Source: Rhodobacteraceae bacterium UBA6197 (GTDB lineage Bacteria > Pseudomonadota > Alphaproteobacteria > Rhodobacterales > Rhodobacteraceae). From it: DNA of 64,000 nucleotides. Under the pieces are notes generated by a model. That model searched no databases, had not been told where the DNA came from, and saw nothing but the letters and a program-made list of their open reading frames with translations. The stretch is taken from assembly GCA_002422085.1 (NCBI GenBank), contig DISZ01000018.1, positions 524,336 through 588,335 of the forward strand. Direction: 5' to 3'. Below are positions 59,941 through 64,000 of the stretch, one piece after another. Each line of letters starts with the position of its first letter. Position 1 is the stretch's first letter. The position numbers were made by a program, and so were the translations under genes.

Positions 59941-61041
59941 ATGTCATCACTTGTCATCAACGACCTGCGCAAAAGCTTTGGCGGCGTCGAAGTCCTCAAG
60001 AACATCAACCTTTCGGCGGAATCGGGCGAATTCATCGCACTTGTCGGCCCATCGGGCTGCGGAAAATCGACGCTTTTGGCCATGATCGCAGGTCTGGAAA
60101 GCGTCACCTCGGGCGAGATCCGCATCGAAGGTCGCCTGATAAACAATGAGGCGCCCAAGAACCGCGACATCGCGATGGTGTTTCAGTCCTATGCGCTATA
60201 CCCAACCATGACGGTGCGCGACAACATGTCCTTTGGCATGGAAAGTCGCCGTGTCCCCAAGGCAGAGCAGGCCGAAACCATCGCCCGCGTTGCAGCCTTG
60301 TTGCAAATCGAACCGTTGCTGGGGCGCAAGCCCAGCCAGTTGTCCGGTGGGCAGCGCCAGAGGGTTGCGATGGGCCGCGCGCTGGTGCGCGACCCAAAGC
60401 TGTTCCTGTTCGACGAGCCTTTGTCCAACCTCGACGCAAAGCTGCGCATCGAGATGCGTTCAGAGATCAAGAAGCTTCACCAGAATGTTGCTAAAACAAT
60501 GGTTTACGTTACTCATGACCAGATCGAGGCAATGACTCTCGCCAGCAGGATTGCGGTGATGTTCAAGGGGATCTTGCAGCAATACGATACGCCGCAAAAC
60601 ATTTACGAACGACCGGTGAACAAGTTCGTGGCGGGGTTCATGGGGTCGCCCACGATGAACTTTCTGGATGCCACCATCAGCCCGGATCTTGGGGTGATCG
60701 TCGATGGCGGTGACGGAAAGGTTCTGCCTTTGCAAGACGGGCAGATCGCAGGTCTGGTGGCGGGGCAAAAGGTGGTTTTCGGCGTACGACCCGAGCATTT
60801 CAGCCCGGTGGAGGAAAAGCGCGCCGAACGCAAAGGAGGCCGTTCGGGCGTCGTTAGCGTCAAGGTCGACATGGTAGAACCGACGGGTGCAGAAACCATC
60901 TTGATGACGAAACTGGCCGGACAGGATGTCGTCGTGTCTTGCGAGCCCGACGATATGCACGCCGTCGGAGACGAGGTGACATTGGCGATTGATATGACCA
61001 AGATCTGCCTGTTTGATCCGAAAACGGAGGCTCGCCTATGA
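59941..61041 (+). CDS. Carbohydrate ABC importer, ATPase (UgpC/MalK type)
   Basis: A 366-residue ATPase. Walker A VGPSGCGKST (near residue 38), Q-loop VFQSYALYPTMTV, signature LSGGQRQRVAMGRA, Walker B FLFDEPLSNLDA, switch His in YVTHDQIEAMTLA, then a MalK-like C-terminal regulatory domain (about 240-366, with GVRPEHF). It powers the importer and overlaps the next SDR gene by four bases. Confidence 0.94.
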   Translation: MSSLVINDLRKSFGGVEVLKNINLSAESGEFIALVGPSGCGKSTLLAMIAGLESVTSGEIRIEGRLINNEAPKNRDIAMVFQSYALYPTMTVRDNMSFGMESRRVPKAEQAETIARVAALLQIEPLLGRKPSQLSGGQRQRVAMGRALVRDPKLFLFDEPLSNLDAKLRIEMRSEIKKLHQNVAKTMVYVTHDQIEAMTLASRIAVMFKGILQQYDTPQNIYERPVNKFVAGFMGSPTMNFLDATISPDLGVIVDGGDGKVLPLQDGQIAGLVAGQKVVFGVRPEHFSPVEEKRAERKGGRSGVVSVKVDMVEPTGAETILMTKLAGQDVVVSCEPDDMHAVGDEVTLAIDMTKICLFDPKTEARL

Positions 61042-61796
61042 CTTCTCTCACTGCAATCTATCCGGATCTGAAGGGCGCGACAGTTGCGGTTACGGGGGGC
61101 GCAAGCGGGATCGGCGCGGCCATCGTGGCGGCCTTTCACCGACAAGGCGCACGGGTGGTGGCCTTTGACATCAACGAGGTGGCCGGGCAGGCCCTGATTG
61201 CTCGGCTGGGTGCGGGTGCCAGTTTTGTGCCTCTGGATCTGACCGATCCCGAGGCGCTGAAACTCGCGTTTGCCGAGGCCGGTGCGGCCTGCGGTGGCTT
61301 TGACATCCTGGTGAACAATGCCGCCCACGACGACCGTCACAGCATCGAGGACGTGACGCCGGCCTATTGGCGCGAGCGGCTTGCGGTAAACCTTGATCAC
61401 CAGTTCTTCGCGGCGCAGGCCGTGATCCCGTCGATGCGTCAAAAGAAGGCCGGCGCGATTGTGAACATGAGCTCGATCGCCTGGCGCGTCGGGTTGGAAA
61501 TGGCGCCCGCCTATGTCACGGCAAAAGCTGCGATCGAAGGGTTGACTCATGCGTTGGCGCGGGATCTGGGCGGCGACGGTATTCGGGTGAACTGCGTCCT
61601 TCCGGGCTTTGTGCGTACCGAACGGCAGGTCGAAAAATGGCTAACGCCGGAATTTGCGGCAACGGTCAAATCAAGTCAGTGTCTCAAGATGTTCATCGAG
61701 CCAGAAGATGTGGCGGCGATGGTCGTGATGCTGGCTTCTGACAGCGCACGGGCGGTGACCAATCAAACGCTGGTCGTGGACGCAGGCTGGTCTTAG
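61038..61796 (+). CDS. SDR dehydrogenase 3, XylB-like aldose 1-dehydrogenase
   Basis: A 252-residue short-chain dehydrogenase. Cofactor motif TGGASGIGAAIVAAFHRQGA, NNAAHDDRHSIEDVTPAYW, Ser in NMSSIAWRVGLE and Tyr/Lys in YVTAKAAIEGLTHALARDLG, then LPGFVRTERQVEKWLTPE and a C-terminal VDAGWS. The NDDRH...AYW and TKRQ-like blocks follow Caulobacter D-xylose dehydrogenase XylB. It likely oxidises the imported aldose to the aldonolactone, the first step of the pathway. The start overlaps the ATPase stop. Confidence 0.88.
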   Translation: MTSLTAIYPDLKGATVAVTGGASGIGAAIVAAFHRQGARVVAFDINEVAGQALIARLGAGASFVPLDLTDPEALKLAFAEAGAACGGFDILVNNAAHDDRHSIEDVTPAYWRERLAVNLDHQFFAAQAVIPSMRQKKAGAIVNMSSIAWRVGLEMAPAYVTAKAAIEGLTHALARDLGGDGIRVNCVLPGFVRTERQVEKWLTPEFAATVKSSQCLKMFIEPEDVAAMVVMLASDSARAVTNQTLVVDAGWS

Positions 61797-62128
61797 GGGT
61801 GTCACCTGCCGGCACCATGAATTTGGCCAGACCTGACCCCGCTTTGGGGTCTGTGCGGGTCTGTCAGGCGGTCGCGTGGCCTTGATCGACAAAGCGTCGG
61901 TGCTGTGCATTGGCCGCGTGAAACGCACGGCAGTTTCACCTGGAACAGGGGGAGATGCCGCACCTTGGTATCGCCGCGAGTGGCGGCTGAATGACCGGTC
62001 ACACAATAGCCTGAGGGCGCCAGGCTGCCGGCCCTGGTGCTACCCAAGCCCTGCTGAGCCAGAGCGGTCCAAATCAGCCTTCGCACGCCGCAACAGCCTG
62101 TCAACGGGATGGGGTTTCGGGAACAAAT
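61797..62128. other. Gap between sugar locus and broken dehydrogenase
   Basis: No gene seen. It holds a small hairpin GACCCC/GGGGTC (61837-61853) that might end the importer operon, though without a T run. The rest should have encoded the missing N-terminus of the following pseudogene but shows no readable trace of it. Confidence 0.4.
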
Positions 62129-62986
62129 TTGGCGGCGGCAGTGCCTGCTCGTGGCAACTACGGCTACAAGCCCGACCTGCCCGGCGCCATTGCAAGGTCC
62201 GAGGCGCTGGGCACGATCGAAGCTGTTGGAGCGGGTGTTGTCGCATCAATGATCGGCGCGTGGGTCACGGTTGCCGGGGTGCACGGCACTTGGGCAGAGT
62301 ATTTCGTCGCCCCGGCCAGTCGGGTGCTGCCGCTTGCCGAGGCGATCTCTGACACCGTGGGGGCGCAACTGATCGCCATGCCGTTCAGCGCGCTGTCGCT
62401 TCTGGAAATGCTGCGGGCAAGGAAAGGCGACTGGATCGTCCAGACCGCCGCCAATGGCGCAGTCGGAAAGGTAACGGCAACGCTTGCCAAGGCGCGGGGC
62501 ATTCGTCTGTTGAACCTCGTTCGTCGCAGTGCTGCGGTCGCAGAGTCGATGGGCCTCGGGATGGAAAATATCCTGTCAACATCTGACGGCGGCTGGAAGG
62601 ACGCCGCACGCAAGATCATCGGCAAGGCGGGTGCCGTTTCGGCGGTCGATTCCGTGGGTGGCGATATGGCCTCTGATCGGGTTGATCTTCTTGGCGACGA
62701 CGGCGAGCTTGTGGTCTTTGGCACGGCGACGGGCGCACCGATATCGGTTTCCTCGGGGGCGTTGATCCTGAAGCAAATCACCGTCAAAGGCTTCTGGGGC
62801 TCGCGGGTCAGTCAGAACATGGACCCGGAACAGCGCTAGCGTTTGATCGCAAAGCTTGTGACCCTTGCGGCCAAGGGCGACCTGATGCTCGAGGATGGCG
62901 GCGTCTATCCGCTTGCAGAAATCACCCGGGCGGTGAGCGCCGCCCTGACGCCGGGCCGCGCGGGCAAGGTCCTGCTGCGTCCATGA
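62129..62986 (+). pseudogene. Zinc-type alcohol dehydrogenase / quinone oxidoreductase family, broken
   Basis: Remnant of an MDR-family oxidoreductase. The readable part begins at RGNYGYKPDLPGAIARSEAL, which in intact relatives lies about 45-50 residues from the start, so the N-terminus is lost. The cofactor-binding part NGAVGKVTATLAKARGI is kept. An in-frame TAG at 62837-62839 cuts the frame after DPEQR; beyond it the same frame continues as LIAKLVTLAAKGDLMLED to ALTPGRAGKVLLRP and TGA at 62984-62986. The conserved GDRV also reads GAWV. Two independent lesions make loss of function likely. Confidence 0.85.
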
Positions 62987-63460
62987 AAAATGGTGCTTCA
63001 ACCTTGTCGTGGCCGGAGCGGCGCCAAACACCTGCGACCTCTTGAGGTCGCGATTGGATCACCGATGCCAAGGCAGATTTTGACAAAGCACCCGACTTTG
63101 GGCTTCGCTGCCGCATCCTCGCAGATGTCTTCGACATCCTCTCCCGGCACTATCGAACAAAAGCGCCATCTTTTGAGGACGGCCGGGAAGAGCGAGGAGA
63201 TCGAAGCCCACCACAGGGTACGAGCGATCGAGAGGGCCATGGTGCGGCGCATGGCAACGCAGCGCTGACCCTTAGCGCGAACCGCCGTTTCCGCGATTGC
63301 GCGCTGCGGCGGGTCTTTTTGGGCGCCAACCCGCCAGATTCGCGGCGAAGCATGACATTCTGCGGTTGCCGAACGTCGGGTCTGTTAACGTGCGGTCTTG
63401 AGCGCGGCCGCACCAAGGGCAAGATCGTTCTGGCAGGCTTTTGAGGAAATGGAGACTGCG
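62987..63460. other. Unassigned stretch before the SnoaL-like gene
   Basis: No supported gene. One frame around 63060-63180 reads ADFDKAPDFGLRCRILADVF and on, which looks protein-like, but it has no ribosome site and drifts into low-complexity Arg/Gly. A possible hairpin GGCGGGT/ACCCGCC lies near 63313-63343. Confidence 0.35.
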
Positions 63461-63844
63461 ATGGCACGTTGCGAATCGAACAAGAAAAACGTCAAGGCCT
63501 TCTATGAGATGATGTTCAACGACTGCGAACCGCGCCGCGCCATCGCAACCTATGTCGGCGACGACTACATCCAGCACAATCCTCATGTCGAAACAGGCAA
63601 AGAGGGGTTCATTGCCTATTTCGAACGGATGGCCGCAGAGTATCCCGGCAAGCGGGTCGAGATCAAACGTGCCTTTGCGCAAGGCGACCATGTGATCTTG
63701 CACTGCCATCAGATCTGGCCCGGAGGTATTGAATACGCTGGCATCGACATCTTTCGTCTCGATGCCAATGGCAAGATCGTCGAACATTGGGACGTGCTTC
63801 AGGAATTGCCCGACCACAGTGCCAACAACAACGGCATGTTCTAG
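63461..63844 (+). CDS. SnoaL/NTF2-like protein
   Basis: A 127-residue protein with the SnoaL-like cone fold. Landmarks: NVKAFYEMMFNDCEPRRAIA, YVGDDYIQHNPHVETGKEGF and the late DIFRLDANGKIVEHWDVLQE. The family includes cyclases, isomerases and proteins of unknown role; the DYIQHNP and EHWD motifs form the usual cavity. GGAG lies six bases before the ATG at 63461. It converges on the next gene with overlapping stops. Confidence 0.85.
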   Translation: MARCESNKKNVKAFYEMMFNDCEPRRAIATYVGDDYIQHNPHVETGKEGFIAYFERMAAEYPGKRVEIKRAFAQGDHVILHCHQIWPGGIEYAGIDIFRLDANGKIVEHWDVLQELPDHSANNNGMF

Positions 63845-64000
63845 ACGCAGCCTTCGGGCTGGATCAGGAACGGGTCGAAATCATCGGTGTTGGTCAGCGT
63901 CGGTCGGGTGACGATCTGCCCCCCGATCGCGCCGAAAAAGCCGTGAGCATCGTTTTGGGCAAGGGTTTTTGCGGGGCTATCGCTGAAAGTTGGTGACGGG
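63841..64000 (-). CDS. Glycerate 2-kinase (MOFRL family), C-terminal end only
   Basis: The last 52 residues of a protein whose start lies beyond the right edge. The sequence ALAQ-like LAQNDAHGFFGAIGGQIVTR, PTLTNTDDF and a closing FLIQPEGCV match the C-terminus of MOFRL-type glycerate kinases (GckA/TtuD), which make 2-phosphoglycerate from D-glycerate. Its stop overlaps the SnoaL-like gene's stop. The match covers only the tail but is specific (NDAHGFF and PTLTN). Its presence next to the sugar locus hints that glycerate is a catabolic product there. Confidence 0.7.
   Translation of the reverse strand, partial: PSPTFSDSPAKTLAQNDAHGFFGAIGGQIVTRPTLTNTDDFDPFLIQPEGCV

Noticed and set aside
1..64000. 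CRISPR array or cas genes
   Set aside because: No run of regularly spaced direct repeats and no Cas-like protein was seen on either strand.
1..64000. Prophage or gene transfer agent cluster
   Set aside because: No portal, terminase, capsid or tail gene is present. The PP2C regulator alone does not indicate one.

Overview
The window is about 64 kb of GC-rich bacterial chromosome. Gene content and order point to an alphaproteobacterium of the Rhodobacterales (Rhodobacteraceae). The indicators are a CcrM-type GANTC methylase, the alphaproteobacterial form of the sigma-32 promoter in front of dnaK, the rimP-nusA-ylxR-infB operon, an alphaproteobacterial-type ferrochelatase, UbiG, and the carboxynorspermidine route to polyamines. 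No species is named because none can be read from the sequence alone.

Region 1 (1-34400) is a dense housekeeping core: envelope sugar activation (partial kdsB-like gene), cysQ, a polysaccharide-type ABC permease, a frameshifted alkB, the dnaK-dnaJ heat-shock operon, radC, secA, a parvulin isomerase, argJ-mutT, the infB/nusA/rimP operon, ubiG, a run of small enzymes (MarR, nitrilase, glutaredoxin, ComF), hemH, cell-wall L,D-transpeptidases, an RNA m5U methyltransferase, an ABC exporter, the CCA-adding enzyme, two Nudix hydrolases and Hsp33.

Region 2 (34400-50000) mixes core genes with decayed stretches. A gene-poor kilobase (34363-35488) precedes a divergent receiver/PP2C phosphatase and HPt pair that looks like RsbU/RbaY-type signalling. 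Then come ilvA, argG, a MogA/MoaB protein and a LacI regulator. Next are an orphan operator and an orphan terminator, tRNA-Arg(CCT) followed by about 770 bp without a recognisable gene, the carboxynorspermidine dehydrogenase/decarboxylase pair, a membrane-tethered winged-helix protein, rnhB and ccrM.

Region 3 (49050-64000) is an accessory sugar-catabolism locus. A LacI-type repressor diverges from a coupled operon (kinase, enolase paralogue, FAH-family hydrolase, SDR, xylonate-type IlvD/Edd dehydratase, SDR), followed by a complete carbohydrate ABC importer and a XylB-like sugar 1-dehydrogenase. Together they fit a non-phosphorylative route: aldose to aldonate, to 2-keto-3-deoxyaldonate, to 2,4-diketo-3-deoxyaldonate, to pyruvate plus a hydroxyacid. 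The kinase and an enolase with altered active-site residues are not part of any such pathway I know, and the end of a glycerate 2-kinase gene lies at the right edge. This is the best candidate here for an undescribed pathway. The right flank carries a broken alcohol dehydrogenase gene.

A dispersed palindromic repeat (core GCCTCCGGCGGGGATATTTGG) occurs four times, each just after a gene end.
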